From NCBI RefSeq assembly GCF_014904755.1, contig NZ_JACZFQ010000013.1, positions 1 to 64,000 on the forward strand: a DNA stretch of 64,000 bases. The letters run 5' to 3'. The stretch is from Neoluteolibacter marinus (lineage in GTDB: Bacteria; Verrucomicrobiota; Verrucomicrobiia; Verrucomicrobiales; Akkermansiaceae). A program made the position numbers and the translations under genes. The notes below the pieces were generated by a model. That model ran no database searches. It worked only from the letters and a program-made list of their open reading frames with translations, and was not told the DNA's origin. Positions 50,185-58,679 of the stretch are shown one piece after another. The first letter of the stretch is position 1. Each line of letters opens with the position of its first letter.

Positions 50185-52193
50185 GCGGGGATGCTCACGG
50201 TGACGATGGTGCCGCGGCCGGGTGCGGATTGGATGGCGAGCCGGCCTTTGATCCGGTCGGCGCGTTCTTTCAGATGCAGCAGGCCGAAACTCGGCCGGCC
50301 TGCCGGCGGCGGGCCGGCGGGGTCGAAGCCCTTCCCGTCGTCCTCGACCTTCAGCCGGGTTTCCTCCGGCAAGTACTCCAGCGCGACATGGATCTCGTGG
50401 GCCTTGGCGTGTTTCAGCGCATTTGCCACGGACTCCTGGGCGCAGCGTAGCAGGTGGAACTCGACCGCCGGATCGAGCGGCCGCGATTCGCCCGATACTT
50501 CCAGGGTGACCTCGGGGGAGCCACCGGGATTCGCCTCTTCCGCGAACTGCACCAGCGCCGCCGCCAGCCCCTCGCGCTGGAAGGTCTGGGAGCGGAGCTC
50601 GAAGACGGAACGCCGCGCCTCGTCGCGACAGTGTTCCAACATCCGGGCTGCGCCCGAAGCAAGGTCGCGCACGGAATCCGGAGAATCGGCGATGCGGTCC
50701 CGCAAAGTGTCGAGCTGGAGATGCAGGCCGGCGAGGTACTGCTCCAGGCTATCGTGAAGTTCGCGCCCCATCCGCTGGCGTTCCTCGACGAGGGTGCGGT
50801 GGACCAGTTGCGCTTCGATCAACCGTGTCTGCTTCGCCACCTGCTGCTTGAGCGAGACCACCCAGAGGAGTCCCGCGACCAACGCGATCCCGGCACCCGC
50901 CAGCAACGCGGATCTCCGCGCTGGCGTGAGCCAGGGTGCCGATGAAAGGATCACGATGTCCTCCGGTCCACGCAGCAGCAGCTCGCCTCCATCCGCCACG
51001 CCCGTCAGCAGCACCCGGGCACCGGCTTCCAAGCCGCCGGCAGCGCCCGGACCGCGGGCGGTCGCGGAGGTGCCATCCCGGCCATCGATCTGGATCCTCG
51101 CTCCCGCCGGTGAGGCATCGACACTTCGCAGGATGCCTTCGACGGATACCAGCGATCCGCGCATCCCCTCGTCCGCCAGTTCTCTTGCGCGGGCGACCCG
51201 TGCGGCGGGCGGCGACCCCTTGGCCAGCACTTTGACGATGGCATCCGAGAGACCTTTGTCGGAAAGGTAGCCGGTCGTCGAAACGACATCACCCACTTCC
51301 AGGTCGAGCTCCTGCGGCGTGCCAATCCAGGTGCCCTGCGATCCGTCGGTCAGGAAGAACCCATCGCCTGGAGCCGCCAGCGACACAGTCCCATCGATCC
51401 GGACCCGCCGGCCGCGCACCTCCGGCGGCAGGTAGCGGCGCAAGTTGCCGAGCGGCAGCGGCGGCTGGTCGAATGATGCGGCGCTGGCCTCGTCGTCGCG
51501 GATCACCCAGCTGGAATCGCCGATCAGCAGGTGGGCGTCCTCCAGCCGTCCCATCGCGTCGCCGCCGCCGGCGACGATCCCGTGCAGCTGGATCTCCTGG
51601 TTCAGCCAGTCCTCCTTCCGGCCGAGTTCGAGATGGTCTCCCCACGCCTCGATCGAGCGGTTCTCCGGCCCGCTGAGCACCAGCGAAAGATGCCCCGGAC
51701 CACCGCCCGCCGCCGCCTTGAAATCGCGCACCGTCCCGCGGATCGAGACGAACTGGTCGTGCCAGCGGCCGGTCTTGAGCTGGTCGAAGGGCACCGGCAC
51801 CGGTTCCGGCATCTTGCCGGCGCCGAGCACGGAGAGATTCACCGGCGCCGCTTCGGCCCCGGAGGACGCGCCCGCGATGCTCGGAGAAAACTCGCCCGCC
51901 CAGGTGATGCCCTTGATTTCCACCTTGTCGCCCATCCGGGCCTCGACGGCCCCCGGCGTGCCGGTCTTGCCGGGCCGGAAGAACACCGAACCCGTGTCGT
52001 CGTGGATGAAAGCGTGGCCCGAGTTGCCGTCGAAGTAGGTCACGACGCCCTCGATCCTCACCGGCAACCGGGCCCTCGCTCGGTCGGGCGTGAGCGCGCG
52101 GATCTGCTCGACCTTCGACAAGGCTTCCGGCTCGCCGGACCCGGGGGTCGGCAGGAGCAAGAGGAACGCGAGGTGTCGGAGGCGGAGTCGCAT
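50181..52193 (-). CDS. sensor histidine kinase (HisKA_3) with tandem OB-like sensor repeats
   Basis: This 670-residue kinase is the partner of the regulator downstream. A signal segment (MRLRLRHLAFLLLLPTPGSG) is followed by a periplasmic region of about 410 residues with at least four similar beta-barrel-like repeats (RIEGVVTYFDGNSGHAFI, SIRGTVRDFKAAAGGGPGHL, RIDGTVSLAAPGDGFFLTDG, SVEGILRSVDASPAGARI). A membrane span lies near 435-455. The cytoplasmic part has the HisKA_3 H-box RMGRELHDSLEQYLAG and the ATP-binding domain with VANALKHAKA, VEDDGKGFDP and FGLLHLKERADRIKG. I start at ATG 52193 because the longer frame lacks a membrane-targeting start. The repeats suggest an OB-fold ligand sensor. 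It is divergent from the ExbB operon. Confidence 0.88.
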   Translation of the reverse strand: MRLRLRHLAFLLLLPTPGSGEPEALSKVEQIRALTPDRARARLPVRIEGVVTYFDGNSGHAFIHDDTGSVFFRPGKTGTPGAVEARMGDKVEIKGITWAGEFSPSIAGASSGAEAAPVNLSVLGAGKMPEPVPVPFDQLKTGRWHDQFVSIRGTVRDFKAAAGGGPGHLSLVLSGPENRSIEAWGDHLELGRKEDWLNQEIQLHGIVAGGGDAMGRLEDAHLLIGDSSWVIRDDEASAASFDQPPLPLGNLRRYLPPEVRGRRVRIDGTVSLAAPGDGFFLTDGSQGTWIGTPQELDLEVGDVVSTTGYLSDKGLSDAIVKVLAKGSPPAARVARARELADEGMRGSLVSVEGILRSVDASPAGARIQIDGRDGTSATARGPGAAGGLEAGARVLLTGVADGGELLLRGPEDIVILSSAPWLTPARRSALLAGAGIALVAGLLWVVSLKQQVAKQTRLIEAQLVHRTLVEERQRMGRELHDSLEQYLAGLHLQLDTLRDRIADSPDSVRDLASGAARMLEHCRDEARRSVFELRSQTFQREGLAAALVQFAEEANPGGSPEVTLEVSGESRPLDPAVEFHLLRCAQESVANALKHAKAHEIHVALEYLPEETRLKVEDDGKGFDPAGPPPAGRPSFGLLHLKERADRIKGRLAIQSAPGRGTIVTVSIPA

Positions 52194-52266
52194 CGGGCGG
52201 AGCGTCCCCCGGTCTAGCAGGGGCGAGCCGTCCGACCAATAGTAGGAATAGGTAGGGGTGGCGGTC

Positions 52267-52294
52267 TTGCCACGCGGGCGGGTCCGCGTATGTG
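52267..52294 (+). promoter_or_regulatory. possible promoter of the ExbB operon
   Basis: TTGCCA (52267-52272) and TATGTG (52289-52294) are separated by 16 bases and lie 24 bases before the ExbB start codon. Each box matches the sigma-70-like consensus at four of six positions. The 124-base space is shared with the divergent sensor-kinase operon, so a regulator bound here could act on both. Confidence 0.3.
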
Positions 52295-52317
52295 CTGGCA
52301 CGAGTATTCCCGCCACC

Positions 52318-53121
52318 ATGATCCAACGACTCCGCTTCGCCTCCCTGGCCGCCGTTTCCGGCTTCCTGCTCTTTGTCGCCGCCTGGTCCCCGCATCTCGC
52401 CAAGGGTCAGGACGCGGTGCTCGCCGAACCGGCCGCCGGCGAGGTGGAGATGAAGGTCGAGAAGGAACTCATCGAGAACCCGATGGAGTCGAAACTCGTC
52501 CAGGTTGACTGGATCGAGGAGATGTTCGAGGGCGGGCTGACCATGGTCGCCCTGGCGATCCTTTCGGTCGGCATGCTGGCTTTCCTGCTGGAGCGCTTCT
52601 TCACCCTCCGCAGCGGCAAGTTCATGCCGCCCGCCCTGCTCAAGGAAGTGCGTCCGATGTTCCACGAACGCCGCTACGACGACATCCTCGCCGCTTGCAA
52701 GAAGCACCCGTCGACGGCTTCGGAAATCATCCGCCACCTCGTCGAGTTCCGCGGCACCAACTTCGACGTCCTTCAGTCCGGCGCGGCCGACATCGGTGCC
52801 CGCGCGGTGCTCGATCAGGAGGAGAAGTGCAACCCGCTCAGCGTGATCGCCGGCATCGCGCCGCTGCTCGGGCTGCTCGGCACGATGATCGGGATGATCG
52901 AAGCCTTCAAGCTGGTCGAGGTCTTCGGTGATGAAGGCGGCGCGTCCTTGCTGGCGGGCTCGATTTCCAAGGCACTCATCACCACCGCGGTCGGCCTGAT
53001 CCTCGCGATCCCCGCGCTGCTCGGCTACCACTGGTCGCGCCGCCGCGTCCACACCATCGCCGGCTCGATCGAGATCGAAAGCGAGTCCCTGCTCAAGGAC
53101 TGGTTCCTCAGCCGCAAATGA
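52318..53121 (+). CDS. ExbB/TolQ/MotA-family proton channel subunit
   Basis: This 267-residue inner-membrane protein forms the pentameric part of a proton-driven motor with ExbD partners. After an N-terminal signal-like segment come three membrane helices: about 74-98 (LTMVALAILSVGMLAFLLER), about 175-200 (IAPLLGLLGTMIGMIEAFKL) and about 215-242 (ALITTAVGLILAIPALLGYH). The LLGLLGTMIGM and TTAVGL segments are the conserved channel signature. The extra cleavable-looking N-terminus followed by a periplasmic stretch is common in Verrucomicrobiota and Bacteroidota homologues. Its stop overlaps the next ExbD start by four bases. It opens a four-gene operon whose last gene encodes an unusual large TolA-like protein, not TonB. 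Confidence 0.93.
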   Translation: MIQRLRFASLAAVSGFLLFVAAWSPHLAKGQDAVLAEPAAGEVEMKVEKELIENPMESKLVQVDWIEEMFEGGLTMVALAILSVGMLAFLLERFFTLRSGKFMPPALLKEVRPMFHERRYDDILAACKKHPSTASEIIRHLVEFRGTNFDVLQSGAADIGARAVLDQEEKCNPLSVIAGIAPLLGLLGTMIGMIEAFKLVEVFGDEGGASLLAGSISKALITTAVGLILAIPALLGYHWSRRRVHTIAGSIEIESESLLKDWFLSRK

Positions 53122-53594
53122 ACCTCCGCGCCAAACGCAAGCGGCCGGCGGAGACCGGCGTGCTGCTCTCACCGCTCATCGACTGCGTCTTCCTGCTGCT
53201 CGTCTTCTTCCTGGTTACCAGCATGATCAAACGCTTCGAGCGCCAGATCCCGGTGACCTTGTCCGACGACACCTCCGCGATCACGCCCGAGCCGAACGAC
53301 GATTCGTTCCCGATCGGCGTGGACACCTTCGGCGCGCTCTACTCGCCGGTCGGCCAGAACTGGTCCGGCGTGCGCGCCTTCACGCCACTCGACGACCCGC
53401 AGTCCTGGCTCGACAACCTGCTCGCGGAACGCGGCGGCACCAAGCCCGTCACGGTGGTCGTCGAACGCGGCACGCCCTTCCAGAAGGTCATCGACGCCCA
53501 GGACCGCCTCGAGCAGACGGGCTTCGATTCGATCCGCTTCCGCATCCGCGACTTCCCCCTGGGCCAGACCGGCGAAGCCTCCCGATCCGACTGA
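53118..53594 (+). CDS. ExbD/TolR-family protein 1
   Basis: This 158-residue protein has a short basic cytoplasmic tail (MNLRAKRKRPAETG), a single membrane span with the proton-carrying aspartate in LSPLIDCVFLLLVFFLVTSM, and a periplasmic domain of the ExbD/TolR type (VVVERGTPFQKVIDAQDRLE). It is slightly longer than typical ExbD and has an extra loop (about 70-100) in the periplasmic part. It pairs with ExbB and with a second ExbD homologue encoded six bases downstream. A heterodimer of two different ExbD subunits in one channel is likely. Start overlaps the ExbB stop. Confidence 0.92.
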   Translation: MNLRAKRKRPAETGVLLSPLIDCVFLLLVFFLVTSMIKRFERQIPVTLSDDTSAITPEPNDDSFPIGVDTFGALYSPVGQNWSGVRAFTPLDDPQSWLDNLLAERGGTKPVTVVVERGTPFQKVIDAQDRLEQTGFDSIRFRIRDFPLGQTGEASRSD

Positions 53595-53600
53595 TTTCCC

Positions 53601-54023
53601 ATGCGCCTCCGATCCCGCCGCCAGCCCGAGCCCGATGTCTCCATGGGGCCGCTCATCGACTGCGTCTTCCTGCTGCTGATCTTCTTCCTCGTCGCCACGA
53701 TGTACAAAAAGAAGGACCGCGACATCGACATTGTCCCGCCGGAGTCGTCGTCCGCGGTCAAGCTGCCGCCCGATGACGACCAGCTCGTGATCGGCATCAA
53801 CGAAGCCGGCGAGGTTTTCTGGCAGGGTGATCCGGTTTCCCGCACCCACCTCCACGCCGAGCTGGCCGAGATCGCCGGGGCGCATCCCGACCAGCGGATC
53901 CGCCTCGACGCCCACTACGAGACCCCCTTCGAGATCGTGGTCGAAGTACTGGACTCCTGCAAGTTCCGCGGTCTCGCGAACGTGGGCATCCGCACCTACG
54001 ACGACCGCTACAACGCCCGCTGA
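53601..54023 (+). CDS. ExbD/TolR-family protein 2
   Basis: This 140-residue protein repeats the ExbD layout: basic tail, membrane span with the key Asp in MGPLIDCVFLLLIFFLVATM and a periplasmic alpha/beta domain (PDDDQLVIGINEAGEVFW, IVVEVLDSCKFRGLANVGIR). The membrane span is nearly identical to that of the first ExbD, but the periplasmic domains differ strongly, suggesting different contacts with the large partner. It starts six bases after the previous gene and ends three bases before the next, so all four genes are cotranslated. Confidence 0.92.
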   Translation: MRLRSRRQPEPDVSMGPLIDCVFLLLIFFLVATMYKKKDRDIDIVPPESSSAVKLPPDDDQLVIGINEAGEVFWQGDPVSRTHLHAELAEIAGAHPDQRIRLDAHYETPFEIVVEVLDSCKFRGLANVGIRTYDDRYNAR

Positions 54024-54026
54024 CCG

Positions 54027-56456
54027 ATGAAGAAAATCCTCATCATTTCCCTCGTCCTCCACGCCATCCTCGTCTGGATGCTCGCGCCGTGGATGAAGAC
54101 CCGGATGGAATTCGACACGGCCAAGGAGGCCGAGCGCACCGAGGAGGTCCGCAAGCGCGAACTCGCCCGCCAGGAGCACGACCGTCTCAAGCGGGAGCGC
54201 CAGCGGCTCGACGAGAAGACCGCGCTGAAGCTGAAGAAGGACCTCGAGAAGACCAAGAAGGCCAAGCTCGAGCGGCAGGTCGATGAACTCCGCAAGCTGC
54301 GGGATGAGATTCTGGAGCGCCAGCAGCGGGAACTCGCGCAACTGCGCGAACGGCAGGAAAAGGACATCATCGCCAACGCCCAAGTGACCTTCACGCAGCA
54401 GGCGGAAGACTTGAAGGAGCACGTTGCCAAGTTCATCGGAAACGTGAACCGCCGCAGCTTCGTCGTCGGTGGTTACCAGAACGGCTACGAACGCAGCGCC
54501 AAGGGCCTCCTCGACAGCGTCGTCATCCACCGCGCCGTCCTCGCTCCTCCATTCGAGGGAACGCCGGTCCATCGATTTGCGTTCGACGGCGACCTCAAGG
54601 ACGCGGTCACCGGCAGGGAAGGTTTTCTCGATCGGGAAGCCGAGCTGGTCAACAGCCCCAGCTCCGGTGGTCAGGCCTTGTCCGGCAACGGAGTCAACTC
54701 ACGCGCCGAATTCTGGCCCATCGATTTCGGCGACGCCTTCACGATTATCGTCTCGGCCAGCTTGAAGCCGAAAACCGAGCGTCCGCAGCTGCTCTTCGCT
54801 AACTCCCACTCCGGCGAGAACAACCGCGGCTTCCGGGTGTCCATCGATCCCACCGCCGCCGACGCCACCGCCGGCCAGGTGGTGCTCTCGACCAGTGGCG
54901 AGAAGGCGGAGGGGCAGGAGGTCCGTTCGCATCCCGGTGCGTTCGGCTTCGGGGCCTGGCACGAGGTCGCCGTCGCGATCGACAAGTCCGCCGGCACCGC
55001 GCGGATCTACATCGACGGCCGGGACGTCACCGCGCCGGGCGGGAGTCTCGCCGCCGACTTTTTCAGCGGTGGCACCACCATCGACGGCTCGGAAATGGAG
55101 ATGGCGGAAGCCCTCGCGGAGCACATCGAACGCGACGCTCCCTCTCCGGACAACGCGGAGGTTTTCAAGAAGGAGCTCGAGGAGATCCAGGCGAAGCTCG
55201 ACCAGCGGATGGAGGAAACGCCGGATCTCCACGATGTCCGTGGCGAGATCACCGAGTCGAAGCGCGCCGCCGAGGCGATCGCCGAGAATCTCGACGCTCT
55301 CGCGGAGAAGACCGACCTGGCGACCATGAATGACACCTCGGAGTCGGTCGCCGACAAGTTGTCGCCGCAGGCCGCGCCCGCGAACGCCACCCCGGCCGAG
55401 CTATACCAGGAGGCCAGCGAGATCGAGGCACAAATCAGTGAAGCCTATGCCGACGTCAACGCCGCGGCCAAGGCGGTGACGGAGAACCAGAGCTTCGCCG
55501 AAACGCGGGAAGAAACGAGGGCCTACACGCCGGATCGGCCGGATCTCGCGAACCAGCTTGCCGAACACGAACCCGCTCCGGGCACCGTGGGCGAACTCGA
55601 CGAGTTCCGCGACAACCTCGACCGCGCCACCAACGAGGTGAATGACATGGCCTCGCGGGCGCGGGGATTGTTAGGGACGGCCGACAACCGCTCGCTCACC
55701 CAGTCGCGGGAGTTCAGCGGGAGCGCCTTCTCCAGCAGTTCGGCCCGGCTGGCCGCCGCCCGGTCCCAGAACAGCTACGGAGCGGTGGTGGACATGACGG
55801 GCATGGGCAGCGGCGACGGCGACTCGCAGGGAATGCGCGGTGATTTCAGCGGCGAGGGGGCCAACATGGCGGCGTCCGATGGCAAGCAGAAGACGATCAG
55901 TCTCGACCAAGGTGCGATCATGGCGAAGGCCTTGCCCGGCCGCCGCTTCACCGAGAAGAGCCTGCGCAGCGGCTGGCTCTACCTCGACACCTGGTATGTG
56001 ATCGGTCCCTGGGAAAACCGCGGGAGCATCGACTTCGACGTCAAGCATCCGCCGGAGGAAGAGATCGACTTCGACGCCGTGTACCGCGACGGCAAGTTCT
56101 CCGACCGGCCGGATCATCCGCAAAAGGACCTGCGCTGGCAGTTCTACCAGAGCGACTCCGTGCGCTGCCAGCCTCCGGAAGTTTCCGGTGCCAGCACCTA
56201 CTACGCACACACCGAGGTCTGGTTCGAGAACGACCGCGACATGCTCATCGCGGTCGCTAGCGACGACGCCGCGAGCGTGTGGCTCAACGACCAGATCATC
56301 TGGCAGGACCGCGGGCAGTCGTCCTGGAACCTCGGCGAGGGCTACCGCCGGGTCCACTTCCGGAAGGGCTACAACAAGATGCTCGTCCGCATCGAAAACG
56401 GGCCCGTCCACTGCGTCTGGAGCGTCTTGCTTTGCCCGCCGGAGGTCATGAAGTGA
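54027..56456 (+). CDS. large anchored coiled-coil protein with LamG-like and PA14-like domains
   Basis: This 809-residue protein takes the place of TonB or TolA in an ExbB-ExbD-ExbD operon. It starts with a single membrane helix (MKKILIISLVLHAILVWMLA), then a 110-residue charged Lys/Arg/Glu coiled coil resembling the TolA stalk (about 30-145). A concanavalin-like LamG domain follows at about 165-350 (HRFAFDGDLKDAVTGREG, RPQLLFANSHSGENNRGFRV, ARIYIDGRDVTAPGG), then a long second helical region (about 365-560) and a Gly/Ser-rich section. The C-terminal part (about 640-800) has a beta domain with LYLDTWYVIGPWENRG and WFENDRDMLIAVASDDAASV, like PA14 or GLEYA heads. No TonB C-terminal domain is present. 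It probably spans the periplasm, is energised by the channel and touches glycan. Function is unknown. Confidence 0.85.
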   Translation: MKKILIISLVLHAILVWMLAPWMKTRMEFDTAKEAERTEEVRKRELARQEHDRLKRERQRLDEKTALKLKKDLEKTKKAKLERQVDELRKLRDEILERQQRELAQLRERQEKDIIANAQVTFTQQAEDLKEHVAKFIGNVNRRSFVVGGYQNGYERSAKGLLDSVVIHRAVLAPPFEGTPVHRFAFDGDLKDAVTGREGFLDREAELVNSPSSGGQALSGNGVNSRAEFWPIDFGDAFTIIVSASLKPKTERPQLLFANSHSGENNRGFRVSIDPTAADATAGQVVLSTSGEKAEGQEVRSHPGAFGFGAWHEVAVAIDKSAGTARIYIDGRDVTAPGGSLAADFFSGGTTIDGSEMEMAEALAEHIERDAPSPDNAEVFKKELEEIQAKLDQRMEETPDLHDVRGEITESKRAAEAIAENLDALAEKTDLATMNDTSESVADKLSPQAAPANATPAELYQEASEIEAQISEAYADVNAAAKAVTENQSFAETREETRAYTPDRPDLANQLAEHEPAPGTVGELDEFRDNLDRATNEVNDMASRARGLLGTADNRSLTQSREFSGSAFSSSSARLAAARSQNSYGAVVDMTGMGSGDGDSQGMRGDFSGEGANMAASDGKQKTISLDQGAIMAKALPGRRFTEKSLRSGWLYLDTWYVIGPWENRGSIDFDVKHPPEEEIDFDAVYRDGKFSDRPDHPQKDLRWQFYQSDSVRCQPPEVSGASTYYAHTEVWFENDRDMLIAVASDDAASVWLNDQIIWQDRGQSSWNLGEGYRRVHFRKGYNKMLVRIENGPVHCVWSVLLCPPEVMK

Positions 56457-56502
56457 CGTGGTGGACCCGGCGGGGTGATCGCGAGCGGAAAGGCCCGGGA
56501 AA

Positions 56503-57366
56503 TCAGGGGTTCTTGTCCAGATGGCGCGCGAGAAAGCGGCGGATTCTTTCCGGCTGGCCATCCGACCAGAAAGGAGCGCCGCCGTGGCCGGCACCCTCGA
56601 TCACGTCCAGTTCGACCTCGACGCCGGCTTCCTTGTAGTCCTCCACCAGCAGCTCGCTCTGGCGGACTTTCACCAGCGGATCCTCGGTGCCGTGGAAGAT
56701 GAGCAGGGGCGCGTCGTCCTTGGTCACCCAGGTCACGGGGCTGGCGGATTTGGCCAGCTCCGTCTTCTCGTCGACCGGGCCGCCGAAGAGTTGCTCGAGG
56801 CAGGAACCCTTGCCGCCGCGCTGGATCATCGGGTCCTTGCTGGCGGGTTGCCAGCTCACGAAGTCGGTCGGTCCGTAGTAGTCGATCCCGCAAGTGATGG
56901 CGCTCGATTGATCGAGGTTCTCGCCGACATCGAACTCCTTGGTGTCGCCGGTGGTCGCCAGCATGGCGGTGAGATGTCCGCCCGCGCTGTCACCACAGAC
57001 GGCGATCCGGGCGGGATCGTAGCCGTATTCCTTGGCATGGGCGCGGAGCCAGCGGACCGCGGCCTTGCAGTCCTGGATCTGCGCAGGAAAGACCGCGTCC
57101 TGGCTGAAGCGGTATTCCACGCTGGCGACGGCGTAGCCCGCTTCCAGCAGGTCGAGGTGATAGACGCCGTCCTTGCTTCCGCCCCACCACGCGCCGCCGT
57201 GGATGTAGATGTAGAGCGGCCCCGTCGGCTTGGCCGGGACGTAAAGGTCGAGCTTCTGGCTGGCATGGCCATCGGTGACGTAGGGCAGATCCTTTAGGAC
57301 CTTTGTTCCCTCCGGCACGGCGTGGGCCACGGAATGCAGCGCCATGAGCGCGATGACGGTCTTCAT
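56503..57366 (-). CDS. exported alpha/beta hydrolase (esterase/lipase-like)
   Basis: This 287-residue enzyme has a signal peptide (MKTVIALMALHSVAHA) and the alpha/beta-hydrolase fold of the hormone-sensitive-lipase/BD-FAE group. The oxyanion-hole motif is IHGGAWWGG (HGG at 56-58), the nucleophile Ser127 lies in CGDSAGGHL, the acid is Asp in FHGTEDPLV and the base His in GAGHGGAPF. Members of this group remove acetyl or feruloyl esters from glycans or cleave short-chain esters. It is the last gene of the leftward operon with the DUF1552 and DUF1592 genes and a six-hairpin glycosidase-like gene, so de-esterification of an extracellular polysaccharide is plausible. The substrate is inferred, not shown. 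Confidence 0.88.
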   Translation of the reverse strand: MKTVIALMALHSVAHAVPEGTKVLKDLPYVTDGHASQKLDLYVPAKPTGPLYIYIHGGAWWGGSKDGVYHLDLLEAGYAVASVEYRFSQDAVFPAQIQDCKAAVRWLRAHAKEYGYDPARIAVCGDSAGGHLTAMLATTGDTKEFDVGENLDQSSAITCGIDYYGPTDFVSWQPASKDPMIQRGGKGSCLEQLFGGPVDEKTELAKSASPVTWVTKDDAPLLIFHGTEDPLVKVRQSELLVEDYKEAGVEVELDVIEGAGHGGAPFWSDGQPERIRRFLARHLDKNP

Positions 57367-57371
57367 GGGAT

Positions 57372-58679
57372 TCAGATTTCCTGCAGGGCCATGGTGGCGT
57401 CACCGAAAGCGCCGGGGCGGATGCCCATCTTGTCCATCAGTGAAAGGTAAAGCCGGCACATCTGGCGCTCGGGTTGATCGCGGTAGTTCAAGACGCGGCC
57501 GCCTTCAATTTTGCCACCGCCACCGCCGAGCACGACGACGGGGAGCTGCGACGCGTCGTGGTGGCCGGTCAGCATCGACGAGCAGAACATCAGCATCGAG
57601 TTGTCGAGCAAGGTCCGTTCGCCTTCCTGGATCGAATCGAGCCGGCCGGCGAGGTAGGCGTACTGCTCGAGGAAAAACTGGTTCACCTTCAGCCAGTCCT
57701 CGTTGTCGGTGTGCGACAGCAGGTGGTGGATCATGTAGTCGATGCCGAGGTTGGTGAAGCGCATCGACGAGTGGTCGTTGTTGAGCTTGAGCGTGCAGAC
57801 ACGGGTGGTGTCGGTCTGGAAAGCCAGCACCAGGATGTCGCACATCAGACGCATGTGCTCGCCGACGTCCTGCGGGATGCCATCGGCGGGGCGGGGGATG
57901 TTCGGCTTGTCGAGCGTCGGCCGCCAGCCCCGGAACTCGCCGCGCTTGCCGGCGTTCTCGATCCGTTGTTCGACCTCGCGGACGGAGTTGAGATACTCGT
58001 CGAGCTTCTGCTTGTCGCGGTTGCTGACCCCGCGGCGCACGTCCTTGGCATCCTCGAGCACGGCATCGAGGACGCTGCGGTCGCCTCGGCTGACGGTGTC
58101 CTTGAAGAGCCGGTCGAAGGCGAGGGCGGGATAGATTTCCAGCGGCGTCGGCGTGGTCGGCGAGGTCCACGAGATGTGCGAGCTGTAGAGCATCGAGTAG
58201 TTCTTGTGGACCGACGGATTCGACTTCTCGCAGCCGAGCACCAGGCTGGGGACCTTGGTCTCGCGGCCGTACTGCTGGGCGACGAGCTGGTCGAAGCTGG
58301 TGCCCGAGCGGATCTCGCCACCCGAAGCCAGCGGTGCCCCGGAAAGCAGGTTGCCGGTCTGCGAACTGTGGATGTTGCCCTTTTGCGCCTCGGCGTTGGT
58401 GAGGCCCTGGATGAACAGCATCTTCTCGCGGTGCGGCATCAAGGGTGAGAGGACCTTACCGAGCTCCATCGACTTGCCCTCGCCCTTGGCCCACCACTCG
58501 CGCGAGTGGAAGCCGTTGCCGGCGAACAGGACCGCCATCCGCACCGGGGCCTGGCTGGCGGGCTCCTTGCCGGTAGGCTCGTCGCCCCAGACGGTGAAGG
58601 ATTCCATCCAGGGCAACGCCATGGTGACGCCGGCTCCGCGGAGAAAGGAGCGGCGGGTGAAGCGGTGGAGCGAACTCAT
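57372..58679 (-). CDS. DUF1552 protein, Tat-exported
   Basis: This 435-residue protein carries a twin-arginine signal (FTRRSFLRGAGVTMALPWM) and matches DUF1552, a family abundant in Planctomycetota and Verrucomicrobiota. Typical segments include VLFAGNGFHSREWWAKG, MLFIQGLTNAEAQKG, FDQLVAQQYG, SSMRFTNLGIDYMIHHLLSH and MLMFCSSMLTGHHDASQLP, reminiscent of the sulfatase/alkaline-phosphatase-like DUF1501 fold. Tat export suggests a folded, possibly cofactor-bound enzyme in the periplasm. It overlaps the upstream DUF1592 cytochrome by four bases and precedes the hydrolase by five; DUF1552 and DUF1592 genes occur together in many genomes. The reaction is unknown. Confidence 0.92.
   Translation of the reverse strand: MSSLHRFTRRSFLRGAGVTMALPWMESFTVWGDEPTGKEPASQAPVRMAVLFAGNGFHSREWWAKGEGKSMELGKVLSPLMPHREKMLFIQGLTNAEAQKGNIHSSQTGNLLSGAPLASGGEIRSGTSFDQLVAQQYGRETKVPSLVLGCEKSNPSVHKNYSMLYSSHISWTSPTTPTPLEIYPALAFDRLFKDTVSRGDRSVLDAVLEDAKDVRRGVSNRDKQKLDEYLNSVREVEQRIENAGKRGEFRGWRPTLDKPNIPRPADGIPQDVGEHMRLMCDILVLAFQTDTTRVCTLKLNNDHSSMRFTNLGIDYMIHHLLSHTDNEDWLKVNQFFLEQYAYLAGRLDSIQEGERTLLDNSMLMFCSSMLTGHHDASQLPVVVLGGGGGKIEGGRVLNYRDQPERQMCRLYLSLMDKMGIRPGAFGDATMALQEI

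Noticed and set aside
53169-54572. 467-codon minus-strand frame across the ExbD genes
   Set aside because: Antisense shadow with Leu/Val/Glu-rich low complexity; both ExbD genes on the plus strand have clear signatures.
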